This document shows positions 1 to 9,134 of a stretch of DNA of 64,000 nucleotides, one piece after another (position 1 is the stretch's first letter; the number at the start of each line of letters is the position of its first letter). The DNA is from Winogradskyella thalassocola (GTDB lineage Bacteria; Bacteroidota; Bacteroidia; Flavobacteriales; Flavobacteriaceae). Below the pieces are notes generated by a model. It did not search any database and had not been told where the DNA came from. It saw nothing but the letters and a program-made list of their open reading frames with translations. A program made the translations under genes and the position numbers. The DNA lies in the NCBI RefSeq assembly GCF_900099995.1, contig NZ_FNCZ01000003.1, forward strand, positions 269,369 to 333,368, written 5' to 3'.

Positions 1-1
1 A

Positions 2-535
2 GATAAAGCGTGTCGTTTAATTGGTCCTAACTGTCCTGGTGTTATTACTCCGGGTGAAGCTAAAGTTGGGATTATGCCAGGTTTTGTTTTCAAAAAAGGG
101 ACTGTAGGTATCGTTTCTAAATCTGGTACATTAACTTACGAAGCTGCTGACCAAGTTGTAAAACAAGGTTTAGGAATTACAACAGCTATTGGTATTGGTG
201 GAGATCCAATTATTGGAACGACAACAAAAGAAGCTGTTGAGTTGTTAATTAATGATCCAGAAACTGAAGCTGTTGTTATGATAGGTGAAATTGGAGGTCA
301 ATTAGAAGCTGATGCTGCACACTGGTACAAGGAAAGTGGAAGTAAGAAACCAGTTATTGGTTTTATTGCTGGTGAAACTGCTCCTGCAGGTCGTACAATG
401 GGACATGCAGGTGCTATTGTAGGTGGAAGCGATGACACTGCACAAGCTAAAAAGAAAATAATGAGAGCATGTGGAATTCACGTTGTGGATTCTCCTGCTG
501 AAATAGGAAAGAAAGTAGCTGAAGTTTTAGGCTAA
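2..535 (+). CDS. sucD: Succinyl-CoA synthetase alpha subunit, 3' part
   Basis: TCA-cycle enzyme that interconverts succinyl-CoA and succinate with nucleotide triphosphate formation, working with the beta subunit SucC. The gene enters from the left edge; 177 C-terminal residues are visible, beginning at the conserved [15 protein letters not shown] stretch of the CoA-binding half. The phosphohistidine region MGHAGAI lies near residue 115 of the visible part, and the C-terminus VAEVLG is intact. SucD is normally about 290 residues, so roughly 110 are off-window. An ATG at 74 lies inside the conserved domain and is not the start. A clear terminator follows at 556-589. Confidence 0.97.
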   Translation, partial: DKACRLIGPNCPGVITPGEAKVGIMPGFVFKKGTVGIVSKSGTLTYEAADQVVKQGLGITTAIGIGGDPIIGTTTKEAVELLINDPETEAVVMIGEIGGQLEADAAHWYKESGSKKPVIGFIAGETAPAGRTMGHAGAIVGGSDDTAQAKKKIMRACGIHVVDSPAEIGKKVAEVLG

Positions 536-555
536 TCTTTCTCACATAAAACTGT

Positions 556-589
556 TAAAAACCTTACAAAATCTTGTGAGGTTTTTTTA
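556..589 (+). terminator. Intrinsic terminator after sucD
   Basis: A ten-base-pair stem (AACCTTACAA pairing with TTGTGAGGTT) around a short loop is followed by a run of seven T. It ends the sucD transcript. Confidence 0.85.
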
Positions 590-610
590 TTTCGTGCAAA
601 TTGTAATTCT

Positions 611-618
611 TATCTTTG
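611..618 (+). promoter_or_regulatory. Candidate -7 promoter element for fabG
   Basis: TATCTTTG matches the Bacteroidota -7 consensus TAnnTTTG. It lies 78 bases before the fabG start and beyond the sucD terminator. No convincing -33 TTG is seen at ideal spacing. Confidence 0.45.
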
Positions 619-696
619 AATTGAGGTCTCAACGTATAAATTTCTTGAAACCTTTTTTTATAATATATTGTAATACAAACTAATCATAAATTTATC

Positions 697-1443
697 ATGA
701 AACTTTTAGAAGGAAAAACAGCCATAATTACAGGCGCAAGTAGAGGTATTGGAAAGGGAATTGCAGAAGTATTTGCAGACCATGGTGCAAATGTTGCGTT
801 TACATATAGCTCTTCAGTTGAAGCAGCAAATGAGTTAGAAAAAGAATTAAATTCTAAAGGCATTAAAGCTAAAGGCTACCAAAGTAATGCTGCAAATTTT
901 GATGAATCTCAAAAGTTGGCAGAAGATGTTTTAGCCGAATTTGGTTCTATTGATATTTTGGTAAATAATGCAGGTATTACAAAAGATAACCTCTTAATGC
1001 GAATGGGTGAAGATGATTTTGATAAAGTCATTGAAGTTAACCTTAAATCTGTTTTTAATATGACTAAGGCAGTTCAACGCACTATGTTGAAACAACGTAA
1101 AGGGTCAATTATAAATATGAGTTCTGTTGTTGGTGTAAAAGGGAATGCCGGACAAACAAATTACGCAGCATCAAAAGCCGGAATTATTGGTTTTTCTAAG
1201 TCAGTGGCATTAGAATTGGGATCGCGTAATATTAGAAGTAATGTTATTGCACCAGGTTTTATAGAAACTGAAATGACAGCCAAATTAGATGAAGAAACAG
1301 TAAAAGGCTGGAGAGCAGGTATTCCATTAAAACGTGGTGGAACTCCAGAGGATGTTGCTAATGCATGCGTATTTTTAGCCAGTGATCTAAGTGCTTATAT
1401 TACAGGACAAACACTGAATGTTGATGGTGGTATGTTGACTTAA
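697..1443 (+). CDS. fabG: 3-oxoacyl-[acyl-carrier-protein] reductase
   Basis: NADPH-dependent reductase of the fatty-acid elongation cycle, reducing 3-oxoacyl-ACP to 3-hydroxyacyl-ACP in the cytoplasm. It is a classical short-chain dehydrogenase of 248 residues, the normal length. The cofactor motif TGASRGIG is at 12-19, NNAG at 90-93, and the catalytic Ser142/143, Tyr156 and Lys160 are in SSVVG and YAASK. The C-terminal YITGQTLNVDGGM is typical of FabG. It is transcribed alone from a probable promoter at 611. A more general SDR role cannot be excluded, but identity to FabG motifs is strong. Confidence 0.93.
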   Translation: MKLLEGKTAIITGASRGIGKGIAEVFADHGANVAFTYSSSVEAANELEKELNSKGIKAKGYQSNAANFDESQKLAEDVLAEFGSIDILVNNAGITKDNLLMRMGEDDFDKVIEVNLKSVFNMTKAVQRTMLKQRKGSIINMSSVVGVKGNAGQTNYAASKAGIIGFSKSVALELGSRNIRSNVIAPGFIETEMTAKLDEETVKGWRAGIPLKRGGTPEDVANACVFLASDLSAYITGQTLNVDGGMLT

Positions 1444-1449
1444 ACTGTT

Positions 1450-1469
1450 ATTCTTGCGAAAGCAGGAAT
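1450..1469. repeat. Short palindromic intergenic repeat
   Basis: ATTCTTGC and GCAGGAAT pair around a GAAA loop just after the fabG stop. There is no T-run, so it is not a typical terminator. It resembles short hairpin repeats dispersed between genes of flavobacterial genomes (recollection, not searched). Confidence 0.45.
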
Positions 1470-1493
1470 CTTATGATATTTGTCGAGATTTGA

Positions 1494-3527
1494 ATGGATA
1501 AACTAACAATAATATACATAACACTTGCTGCAATTACAGCGCTTTTATTAGCGCTGTTTCAGTATTTGTATAAATCGAAATTAAAGTCGAATCTCAAATA
1601 CGTACTTACAGCATTAAGAGCGATTTCAATCTTCGGAATTTTATTATTACTTATTAATCCAAAGTTTGAATCCTATACGTATTTTGATGAGAAACCAACA
1701 TTAGTTGTTGCGGTTGATAATTCGGAATCTGTTTCATATCTAAAACAAGGTAAAAACGCTAAAGACGTCGTTAAAGCTTTAAATAATAATTCAGAGTTAA
1801 AAGAACGTTTTAATATACAGGCTTATAGTTTTGGGAAATCGGTTAATACCTTAGACACTTTAAACTTTAATGAACGTCAATCTAATCTAGCATTGGCTTT
1901 AAAGCAATTTGGTGAGGTTTATGCCAATCAAACAGCACCAATTATTATATTAAGTGACGGGAACCAAACCTATGGTTCAGATTATAGTTATATAGCCAAA
2001 GGGGTGAAGCAACCTATTTATCCTGTTATTCTTGGAGATTCTACGGTGTATTCTGATTTAAGCATTAAGCAACTCAATGTCAATCGGTATGTGTATCTCA
2101 AGAATAAGTTTCCTGTTGAGATTATCGCGAATTATAGTGGCAATGAAACCATCAATACTGAACTAAAAATATGGTCTGGTAATTCTGTAGTGTTTAGAAA
2201 ATCACTTCAGTTTAATGCGTTAAAATCATCCGAAATTATTTCAACAGCTTTAATAGCCAATAGTGTTGGTGTTAAAACGTATCGTGTTGAGTTGGTGGCT
2301 TTAGATAATGAAAAGAATAAAGTCAATAACGTTAAGAATTTTGGAGTAGAAGTCATCGATCAGAAAACAAATATTGCTTTGGTTTACGATCGTTTGCATC
2401 CTGATTTAGGGGCCTTAAAAAAAGCAATTGAAAGTAACGAGCAACGCAGTGTTTCCATACTAAAACCAAAAGATGTAATAAATAAAATTAATGATTTTCA
2501 ATTAGTTATATTATATCAGCCAAATAATAACTTTAATTCGATTCTTAAAGAAATTAAAGAACAGAAAATTAATACATTCATCATTTCTGGAGCAACAACC
2601 AATTGGAATTTACTGAATCAGAGTCAAACGTATTTTAAACAAACAATTAGCAATCAAACCGAAAATTTTCAACCAAGTTTAAACAGAAACTATGGAACGT
2701 TCATCGTAGAAAATTTAGATTTTAATACTTTTCCTCCTTTAAAATCCGAATTTGGAACTCTTGAAATTTCGGTTCCGCATGAAACGCTGTTGTATAGAAG
2801 TGTGAACGGAATTAAGACTGAAGATATATTATTAGCAACATTTGAGGCCGATGGAACAAAGCACGCTATTCTTAGCGGTGAAGATATTTGGCGCTGGAGA
2901 GCACAATCTTTTATAAATACGAACAGTTTCAATGGTTTTGATGAATTTATAAATAAACTGGTCCAATATTTAAGTTCAAACAAAAAAAGAAAACGGATTA
3001 ATATCGATTACAAATCCTTTTATAACGGTAATGACGACGTTATAATCTCAGCACAATATTTCAACAAAAATTTTGAGTTTGATACTTCGGCTTCGTTAAG
3101 TATTGTCTTAAAAAATAAGGATGACGATAGTATTAGAGAAGTACCGCTTTTATTAAATAATGGAAATTATACAGTTGATTTAAGCGGCATCAATGCTGGA
3201 TTATATGATTTTACGATTAAACATAACTCGGAATCTGTAACAGCTTCAGGAAGCTTTCAAATTTTAGAGTATAATGTAGAGCAGCAATTCTTAAATGCAG
3301 ATATTACCAAGTTAAAAACCATTGCTGAAACTAGTAATGGATCAGCCTATTTCCCGTCTCAAATAGATGAGATGATTAGTACTTTAATTAGTGATAATCG
3401 CTACAAAACCATACAAAAAGGCACTAAAAATATCGTACCTTTGATAGATTGGAAATATCTACTTGGTTTAATTGCTTTAAGCCTTTTTATTGAGTGGTTT
3501 ATTAGAAAATATAACGGATTAATTTAA
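1494..3527 (+). CDS. VWA-like membrane protein
   Basis: 677-residue membrane protein of unknown role. The N-terminus has two predicted membrane helices (about 5-25 and 38-58). A von Willebrand A-like segment follows, with a MIDAS-type DNSES motif in VVAVDNSESV and a second strand PIIILSDGNQ. A long beta-rich region follows, and a last membrane helix lies just before the C-terminus (LLGLIALSLFIEWFI). This layout resembles the Bat/aerotolerance-type VWA proteins and other large Bacteroidota proteins that face the periplasm. It is followed after 10 bases by a prohibitin, suggesting an operon. The VWA assignment is from motifs; the function is not known. Confidence 0.8.
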   Translation: MDKLTIIYITLAAITALLLALFQYLYKSKLKSNLKYVLTALRAISIFGILLLLINPKFESYTYFDEKPTLVVAVDNSESVSYLKQGKNAKDVVKALNNNSELKERFNIQAYSFGKSVNTLDTLNFNERQSNLALALKQFGEVYANQTAPIIILSDGNQTYGSDYSYIAKGVKQPIYPVILGDSTVYSDLSIKQLNVNRYVYLKNKFPVEIIANYSGNETINTELKIWSGNSVVFRKSLQFNALKSSEIISTALIANSVGVKTYRVELVALDNEKNKVNNVKNFGVEVIDQKTNIALVYDRLHPDLGALKKAIESNEQRSVSILKPKDVINKINDFQLVILYQPNNNFNSILKEIKEQKINTFIISGATTNWNLLNQSQTYFKQTISNQTENFQPSLNRNYGTFIVENLDFNTFPPLKSEFGTLEISVPHETLLYRSVNGIKTEDILLATFEADGTKHAILSGEDIWRWRAQSFINTNSFNGFDEFINKLVQYLSSNKKRKRINIDYKSFYNGNDDVIISAQYFNKNFEFDTSASLSIVLKNKDDDSIREVPLLLNNGNYTVDLSGINAGLYDFTIKHNSESVTASGSFQILEYNVEQQFLNADITKLKTIAETSNGSAYFPSQIDEMISTLISDNRYKTIQKGTKNIVPLIDWKYLLGLIALSLFIEWFIRKYNGLI

Positions 3528-3537
3528 AAAGAATAGA

Positions 3538-4353
3538 ATGGAAAAATTACCAAAGATTGGATTGCCGATTTTAATCGGAGTTGTACTTTTAATAATAGTT
3601 TTAGCAAAATCTGCTGTTACGCTAGATTCTGGTCATGCTGGTGTTTTATACGAAACGCTTAGTGGAGGTGTGGATCCAGAAAAAGCACCATTGGGTCCAG
3701 GGTTTCATGTTATTGCTCCATGGAATAGAGTTATCGATTATGAAACACGTCAGCAAGAAGTTGCAGAAAAAATGGCAGTATTATCGTCTAATGGTTTAGA
3801 TATTAAACTTGACGCTTCTATTTTATATCAACCAGATGTTAAAAGTTTAGGGAAATTACACAACCAAAAAGGTGAAGATTACTTAAGTCGTGTGCTTCAG
3901 CCAGCGATTAGAAGTGCTGCAAGAAGTGTTGTTGGTCGATATACACCAGAACAGTTGTACTCTAGTAAAAGAGATGCGATTCAAGAAGAAATTTTTGAGG
4001 AGACTAAAAAAATTGTTGAACCACAGTTTATTCAATTAAATGATATTTTAATTAGAGACGTTACTTTGCCTTCTACGATTAAAGAAGCGATTGAGCGTAA
4101 ATTAAAGCAGGAGCAAGAATCATTAGAATATGAATTTAGACTTGAAAGTGCTAGAAAAGAAGCTGAGAAAGTAATTATTGAAGCTAAAGGTAAAGCAGAA
4201 TCAAATAGAATTCTAAGTGCATCCTTAACAGATAAGATTCTTCAAGATAAAGGTATTGAAGCTACAGTGAAACTTTCTGAATCACCAAATAGTAAAACGA
4301 TTATTATTGGTTCGGGAGATAGTGGATTGCCAATCATTTTAGGAAATCAATAA
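3538..4353 (+). CDS. Prohibitin family (SPFH) protein
   Basis: 271-residue membrane-anchored SPFH/Band 7 protein. One N-terminal membrane helix (about 8-26) is followed by the SPFH domain (GHAGVLYETLSGGVDPEKAP, QEVAEKMAVLSSNGLDIKLD). A charged coiled-coil rich in Glu/Lys/Ala spans about 185-225. Prohibitins form ring-like scaffolds in the membrane and often influence membrane proteases such as FtsH; a specific partner cannot be read here. It sits 10 bases after the VWA-like protein and is probably co-transcribed. Confidence 0.93.
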   Translation: MEKLPKIGLPILIGVVLLIIVLAKSAVTLDSGHAGVLYETLSGGVDPEKAPLGPGFHVIAPWNRVIDYETRQQEVAEKMAVLSSNGLDIKLDASILYQPDVKSLGKLHNQKGEDYLSRVLQPAIRSAARSVVGRYTPEQLYSSKRDAIQEEIFEETKKIVEPQFIQLNDILIRDVTLPSTIKEAIERKLKQEQESLEYEFRLESARKEAEKVIIEAKGKAESNRILSASLTDKILQDKGIEATVKLSESPNSKTIIIGSGDSGLPIILGNQ

Positions 4354-4456
4354 TTAAAGAAACAAATATTATTAATTTGTTAAAAATTCAGATTCTTTGA
4401 ATTAAAATTAGGATTAGTAAAATTAAATTAACAATATTTGTATCAACATAAAGAAC

Positions 4457-4510
4457 ATGACGCTTATTCAATTACATCATCATTTTCATATAATCGCTCA
4501 AGCGAGGTGA
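4457..4510 (+). CDS. hisL: Histidine operon leader peptide
   Basis: A 17-codon open frame reads MTLIQLHHHFHIIAQAR, with four His in five residues (codons 4475-4489). It ends at TGA 4508, 32 bases before a strong intrinsic terminator and 110 bases before hisG. This is the layout of a his attenuator: when charged tRNA-His is scarce the ribosome stalls on the His codons and the terminator is not formed. It has no sequence kinship to enterobacterial HisL beyond the His run. Assignment rests on composition and position. Confidence 0.85.
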   Translation: MTLIQLHHHFHIIAQAR

Positions 4511-4580
4511 AAGTGTATTGAATAAATTCAAAATATATTTTAAAAACCCGTTTGAGAACTTCAAGCGGGTTTTTTGTTTT
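4464..4580 (+). promoter_or_regulatory. his operon transcription attenuator
   Basis: Within the leader, TTATTCAATTACA (4464-4476, just upstream of and including the first His codon) can pair with TGTATTGAATAA (4514-4525) with one bulge. When that pairing is blocked by a stalled ribosome, the downstream segment ATTCAAA (4527-4533) can pair with TTTGAG (4551-4556), the 5' arm of the terminator. This gives a plausible switch between terminator and antiterminator. The pairings were read by eye and not folded. Confidence 0.6.
4542..4580 (+). terminator. Attenuator terminator of his operon
   Basis: AAAACCCGTTTGA pairs with TCAAGCGGGTTTT across a GAACT loop, followed by a T-rich tail. It lies between the His-rich leader peptide and hisG with no other gene end nearby. 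Confidence 0.88.
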
Positions 4581-4620
4581 TTAAACGCAATTGAAGTCTT
4601 AGACATCACAAAACTTAATT

Positions 4621-5478
4621 ATGAGTAAATTAAAAATTGCAGTACAAAAATCGGGTCGTCTTAATGAAGATTCCATGAAAATTCTTAAAGAAATTGGTAT
4701 TTCTGTAGACAACGGTAAAGATCAATTGAAAGCATCAGCTCGAAATTTCCCTTTAGAAGTTTTTTATCTTAGGAATGGTGATATTCCACAATATCTTAGA
4801 GATGGTGTGGTTGATGCCGCTATTATAGGCGAGAATGTGTTGATAGAAAAAGGAAATGATTTAACCATTGTGGAACGTTTGGGGTTTTCAAAATGTAAAG
4901 TTTCAATTGCTGTTCCAAAATCATCAAAAGCAAAAAGTTTAAAAGATTTAGATGGCAAACGAATCGCCACATCGTATCCAAATACGGTGAATCAATTTTT
5001 AGAAAAAGCGGGACTAAAAGCCAACTTACACATCATTAATGGTTCTGTTGAAATTGCACCAAACATAGGGTTGGCAGATGGAATTTGTGATATTGTTTCT
5101 AGTGGAAGTACCTTATTTAAAAATGGTTTAAAAGAGATTGAAGTCTTATTAAAATCTGAAGCAGTTTTAGCAACTTCACCAAAAATTTCTGAAGAAAATC
5201 AAGCGTTGATAGATAAACTTCAATTCCGACTAAAATCAGTTTTAAAAGGAAGAGAGAGCAAATACATTCTATTAAATGCACCAAATAATAAACTTGATGA
5301 GATTATAAGAATTCTTCCAGGAATGAACAGTCCATCGATTTTACCACTAGCCAGAGAAGGCTGGAGTTCAATGCACTCTGTAATTGACAAAAATGATTTT
5401 TGGAATATTATTGATGAATTAAAAACGAATGGTGCAGAAGGTATATTAGTTTGCCCTATTGAAAATATGGTTCTTTAA
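4621..5478 (+). CDS. hisG: ATP phosphoribosyltransferase
   Basis: First and committed step of histidine synthesis: ATP plus PRPP gives phosphoribosyl-ATP. The 285 residues indicate the long form (HisG-L), with two periplasmic-binding-like catalytic lobes and a C-terminal ACT-like domain from about 215 for feedback inhibition by histidine. Recognisable stretches are KIAVQKSGRLNEDS at the start, DLGI-like DAAIIGENVL, and the PRPP loop region VEIAPNIGLADGICDIVSSGSTL. The long form does not need HisZ, and no hisZ is present. It is the first gene after the attenuator and 46 bases ahead of hisD. Confidence 0.97.
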   Translation: MSKLKIAVQKSGRLNEDSMKILKEIGISVDNGKDQLKASARNFPLEVFYLRNGDIPQYLRDGVVDAAIIGENVLIEKGNDLTIVERLGFSKCKVSIAVPKSSKAKSLKDLDGKRIATSYPNTVNQFLEKAGLKANLHIINGSVEIAPNIGLADGICDIVSSGSTLFKNGLKEIEVLLKSEAVLATSPKISEENQALIDKLQFRLKSVLKGRESKYILLNAPNNKLDEIIRILPGMNSPSILPLAREGWSSMHSVIDKNDFWNIIDELKTNGAEGILVCPIENMVL

Positions 5479-5524
5479 GAGAATATACTAGAGCATCAAA
5501 TTACTCATTAAATTAAGAGGTGAA

Positions 5525-6811
5525 ATGAAATTATACAATAATCCAGATAAATCGAGTTGGTTAGAACTTTTACAACGACCAACAAAATCCGTGGAAGTGA
5601 TTGAAGCTACTGTTGACGAGATATTCAAAGAGGTTAAAGAAGACGGTGATAAGGCTATTAAAAAATATACAATTAAGTTTGATGGTGTAGCGCTGGAAAC
5701 GAATTTAGTTTCAAAAGCAGAGATAGAACAGGCTTCAAAACTTGTAAATGAAGATTTAAAAGAAGCTATTCAACTTGCAAAATCTAATATTGAAAAATTC
5801 CATAGCGCTCAAAAAACGGATAAAGTTTTTGTAGAAACCATGGCAGGAGTAGAGTGCTGGCAAGAAAAACGACCAATTCAAAAAGTTGGTTTATACATTC
5901 CTGGTGGAACAGCTCCATTATTTTCAACTGTTTTAATGCTCGTAGTTCCTGCGCAAATTGCAGGCTGTAAAGAGATCGTATTATGTTCACCACCTAATAA
6001 AGAAGGGAAAATAGCGAATGAGATTTTATACGCAGCAAATCTTTGTGGCGTTACTAAAATTATAAAAGTTGGTGGAATTCAGGCTATTGCAGGATTAACT
6101 TTCGGTACAGAAACCATTCCGCAAGTTTACAAGATTTTTGGTCCTGGTAACCAGTTTGTAACCGTAGCAAAACAATTAGCAACAAAGTATGGTGTTGCCA
6201 TTGATATGCCAGCTGGCCCGAGTGAATTATTAGTCATGGCAGATGAATCGGCAAATGCAGCTTATGTGGCTTCAGATTTATTAAGTCAGGCGGAACACGG
6301 TAGTGATAGTCAAGTGATTTTGGTAACGACGTCTCAAGATTTTGCGGATAGTGTTTCATCGGAAGTTAAAAAGCAATTGGCTGTTTTACCAAGAGAAGCT
6401 ATGGCAGAAAAAGCAATTGCAAATTCAAAATCTATCGTGGTGGATTCTAATGCAACAGCATTAGAACTTATTAATGCATACGGTCCAGAACATTTTATTG
6501 TGGCAACAACGGACAATGATTTCTTTGTAGATAAGATAAGTAATGCAGGTTCGGTTTTTATTGGGAATTACACACCAGAAAGTGCAGGTGATTATGCCTC
6601 TGGAACCAATCATACGTTACCAACTAACGGATTTTCAAAAGCCTATTCAGGAGTCAATTTAGATAGTTTTCAAAAGAGTATGACGTTTCAGAAACTATCA
6701 AAAGAAGGGATTCTTAATTTAGGAAACGCTATAGAGCTAATGGCTGAAGCAGAAGGGTTACAGGCGCATAAAAATGCAGTAACCTTAAGGCTTAGTGATT
6801 TAAAAAAGTAA
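5525..6811 (+). CDS. hisD: Histidinol dehydrogenase
   Basis: NAD- and zinc-dependent enzyme of the last two oxidations, L-histidinol to L-histidine. 428 residues, normal length. The conserved GLYIPGGTAPLFSTVLM, KVGGIQAIAGLTFGTE, GPGNQFVTVAKQ, MPAGPSELLV and LLSQAEHGSDSQ blocks are all present; the last holds a zinc-ligand His. GPEHFIV and the C-terminal ASGTNHTLPT are also intact. Second gene of the his operon. Confidence 0.98.
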   Translation: MKLYNNPDKSSWLELLQRPTKSVEVIEATVDEIFKEVKEDGDKAIKKYTIKFDGVALETNLVSKAEIEQASKLVNEDLKEAIQLAKSNIEKFHSAQKTDKVFVETMAGVECWQEKRPIQKVGLYIPGGTAPLFSTVLMLVVPAQIAGCKEIVLCSPPNKEGKIANEILYAANLCGVTKIIKVGGIQAIAGLTFGTETIPQVYKIFGPGNQFVTVAKQLATKYGVAIDMPAGPSELLVMADESANAAYVASDLLSQAEHGSDSQVILVTTSQDFADSVSSEVKKQLAVLPREAMAEKAIANSKSIVVDSNATALELINAYGPEHFIVATTDNDFFVDKISNAGSVFIGNYTPESAGDYASGTNHTLPTNGFSKAYSGVNLDSFQKSMTFQKLSKEGILNLGNAIELMAEAEGLQAHKNAVTLRLSDLKK

Positions 6812-6828
6812 TTAAATGTAATTTCAAA

Positions 6829-6855
6829 TGTCACACTGAGCGCAGTCGAAGTGTC
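6829..6855. repeat. 27-bp interspersed repeat, copy A
   Basis: The sequence TGTCACACTGAGCGCAGTCG then AAGTGTC lies in the hisD-hisC gap. It is identical over 27 bases to a copy inside topB at 32995-33021 and related to one at 9737-9766. The ends GTCAC/GTGTC are imperfectly palindromic. Confidence 0.8.
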
Positions 6856-6861
6856 TATAAC

Positions 6862-7905
6862 ATGATAAATTTCAACTTAAATAATCTCATAAGAGATAAC
6901 ATTAAAACCATCAGGCCGTATTCCTCAGCACGAGATGAATATAAGGACCTCACAGATGGCATGGTTTTTATCGATGCGAATGAAAATCCGTTCAATACCA
7001 ATGTCAATCGGTATCCAGATCCTCAGCAAACAGAAATTAAAAAGCGTTTGTCTGAATTAAAAGGAATTCCGACTAACCAAATCCTTCTAGGTAATGGAAG
7101 CGACGAAGTACTAGATTTAATTTTTAGAGTCTTCTGTGAGCCGTATCGTGAGAATATCATCACATTACCACCAACTTATGGAATGTATGATGTGCTGGCA
7201 AATCTCAATGCTGTGGATAATATGGAAATTGAATTAGAACCGGACTTCCAACCGAATATTGAAGAAATCCTTGCAGCAGCACATACACATACCAAGCTCT
7301 TATTTTTATGTTCACCAAACAACCCAACAGCCAATAGTTTTAAAGCTAAAAGAATTGAGGAATTAATTAATGAATTTCAAGGTATTGTGGTGATTGATGA
7401 AGCTTATATTGATTTTTCAAAAAAAGAAAGTTGGTTAAGTCGCTTGGATGAATTTCCAAATTTAATAATCACGCAAACTTTATCAAAAGCCTATGGTTTA
7501 GCAGGAATTCGTTTAGGCGTCTGTTACGCGTCGCAAGAAATTATTTCAGTCTTAAATAAAATAAAACCACCGTATAATATTAATCAACTCTCTCAAGATA
7601 AAGCTTTAGAACGTTTAAACGCTATGGATGCTGTTGATCGTGAAGTAAAAACGATTATCACGGAAAGGAAAAAATTGAGAAAAGCATTAAAGTCTATTCG
7701 TTTTATAGAAAAAGTGTATCCTTCTGATGCCAATTTCATTCTAGCTAAAGTCGATGACGCTAATCAACGCTATCAGCAATTGGTGGAGCAGGGCATTGTG
7801 GTGAGAAATAGAACGAATCAGCCATTATGTGACAACTGCTTGCGATTTTCAGTAGGCACGGAAGCAGAGAATGAAAAATTAATTCAAACATTAACTAACC
7901 TGTAA
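6862..7905 (+). CDS. hisC: Histidinol-phosphate aminotransferase
   Basis: PLP-dependent class I/II aminotransferase that converts imidazole-acetol phosphate and glutamate to histidinol phosphate. 347 residues. Visible motifs are DANENPF near the N-terminus, LLGNGSDEVLDL, CSPNNPTAN, IDEAYIDFS, and the PLP-lysine motif TLSKAYGLAGIRLG. The arginine motif near the end is in LRFSVGTEAEN. It follows the interspersed repeat after hisD, and its stop codon falls inside a second palindromic repeat. Confidence 0.97.
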   Translation: MINFNLNNLIRDNIKTIRPYSSARDEYKDLTDGMVFIDANENPFNTNVNRYPDPQQTEIKKRLSELKGIPTNQILLGNGSDEVLDLIFRVFCEPYRENIITLPPTYGMYDVLANLNAVDNMEIELEPDFQPNIEEILAAAHTHTKLLFLCSPNNPTANSFKAKRIEELINEFQGIVVIDEAYIDFSKKESWLSRLDEFPNLIITQTLSKAYGLAGIRLGVCYASQEIISVLNKIKPPYNINQLSQDKALERLNAMDAVDREVKTIITERKKLRKALKSIRFIEKVYPSDANFILAKVDDANQRYQQLVEQGIVVRNRTNQPLCDNCLRFSVGTEAENEKLIQTLTNL

Positions 7906-7927
7906 GGTTTTTAAAACCTGACAGGTT
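7897..7927. repeat. Nested palindromic repeat at hisC end
   Basis: AACCTGTAAGGTTTT pairs with AAAACCTGACAGGTT with one mismatch. The stem contains the hisC stop codon. No T-run follows, so it is more likely a dispersed repeat or mRNA-stabilising hairpin than a terminator. Confidence 0.55.
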
Positions 7928-7939
7928 TCAAAAGTAATT

Positions 7940-9076
7940 ATGAAACGACCAGTATTATTCATAGATAGAGACGGAACTTTAATTAAAGAACCAGCAGACG
8001 AACAAATTGATTCATTTGAAAAATTAGAGTTCTATCCGAAAGTTTTTCAATATTTAAGCAAAATCGCTAAAGAATTGAATTTCGAAATTGTAATGATTAC
8101 CAATCAAGATGGTTTAGGGACGGAAGTGTATCCTGAAGACACGTTTTGGCCTGTTCATAATTTCGTGATTAAGACGTTTGAAGCTGAAGGAGTGGTTTTT
8201 AAAGAGCAGTTTATCGATAGAACGTTTGCTAAAGATAATGCTCCAACACGTAAGCCAAATACAGGTTTGTTGACTAAGTATTTTTCGGAACCTTATGACT
8301 TAAAGAATTCATTTGTTATTGGTGACCGACTTACAGATGTCGAATTGGCTAAAAATTTAGGTGCAAAAGGCATTTTTATCAATGATAATACCAATTTAGG
8401 TACAGATGAAGTTACCGTGAATAACACGGAATTGGAAGCGCTTATTGCTTTAGAAACTAACGATTGGGAAGCGATTTATAAGTTTCTTAAAACCACAGAA
8501 CGTGTTGGGAGCATTGAAAGAAACACCAATGAAACTAAAATTAAAATTGATATTAATTTAGATGGTACAGGAAAAAGCAACATCGCTACTGGAATTGCAT
8601 TTTTTGATCATATGTTAGATCAAATTGCGCGTCATGGGCAACTCGATTTAAATATTAAGGTAGATGGTGATTTAGAAGTTGATGAACACCACACTATAGA
8701 AGATACAGCCATCGCTTTAGGTGAAGTATTTGCGACGACTTTAGGAAATAAATTAGGCATTGAGCGTTATGGATTTTCATTACCAATGGACGATTGTTTA
8801 GCACAAGTCGGTATTGATTTCGGAGGTAGAAATTGGCTTGTTTGGGAAGCCGAATTTAAACGTGAAATGATTGGAAAAATGCCAACCGAAATGTTTTATC
8901 ACTTCTTTAAATCGTTTACAGACGGAGCAAAATGTAATCTGAATATTAAAGTAGAGGGCACCAACGAACATCATAAAATTGAAGCGATATTTAAAGCGTT
9001 TGCAAAAGCGATTAAAATGGCTGTAAAACAAGATGTTGAGAAAATGATTTTACCATCTACCAAAGGAATGCTGTAA
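7940..9076 (+). CDS. hisB: Bifunctional histidinol-phosphatase / imidazoleglycerol-phosphate dehydratase
   Basis: Two histidine-pathway activities in one 378-residue chain. Residues 1-165 are a HAD phosphatase with the nucleophile motif FIDRDGTLI and later [15 protein letters not shown]. Residues about 185-378 are the manganese-dependent dehydratase, with two His-rich metal sites, [14 protein letters not shown] and [16 protein letters not shown]. The N-terminal domain removes phosphate from histidinol phosphate; the C-terminal domain dehydrates imidazoleglycerol phosphate. The fused form is known in enterobacteria and Bacteroidota. Length and both active sites are intact. Confidence 0.97.
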   Translation: MKRPVLFIDRDGTLIKEPADEQIDSFEKLEFYPKVFQYLSKIAKELNFEIVMITNQDGLGTEVYPEDTFWPVHNFVIKTFEAEGVVFKEQFIDRTFAKDNAPTRKPNTGLLTKYFSEPYDLKNSFVIGDRLTDVELAKNLGAKGIFINDNTNLGTDEVTVNNTELEALIALETNDWEAIYKFLKTTERVGSIERNTNETKIKIDINLDGTGKSNIATGIAFFDHMLDQIARHGQLDLNIKVDGDLEVDEHHTIEDTAIALGEVFATTLGNKLGIERYGFSLPMDDCLAQVGIDFGGRNWLVWEAEFKREMIGKMPTEMFYHFFKSFTDGAKCNLNIKVEGTNEHHKIEAIFKAFAKAIKMAVKQDVEKMILPSTKGML

Positions 9077-9128
9077 AGCCTTTAGCTGTTAGCCATTTGC
9101 TAATAGCCAAAAGCCAAAAGCCAAAAGC
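9077..9128 (+). repeat. Heptamer tandem array after hisB
   Basis: Starting on the base after the hisB stop, the gap reads as consecutive 7-mers: AGCCTTT, AGCTGTT, AGCCATT, TGCTAAT, then AGCCAAA three times. The period is 7 bp with degeneration toward the 5' side. Similar 7-bp period is seen at 55017-55156 with another unit. Confidence 0.7.
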
Positions 9129-9134
9129 AGAAAA

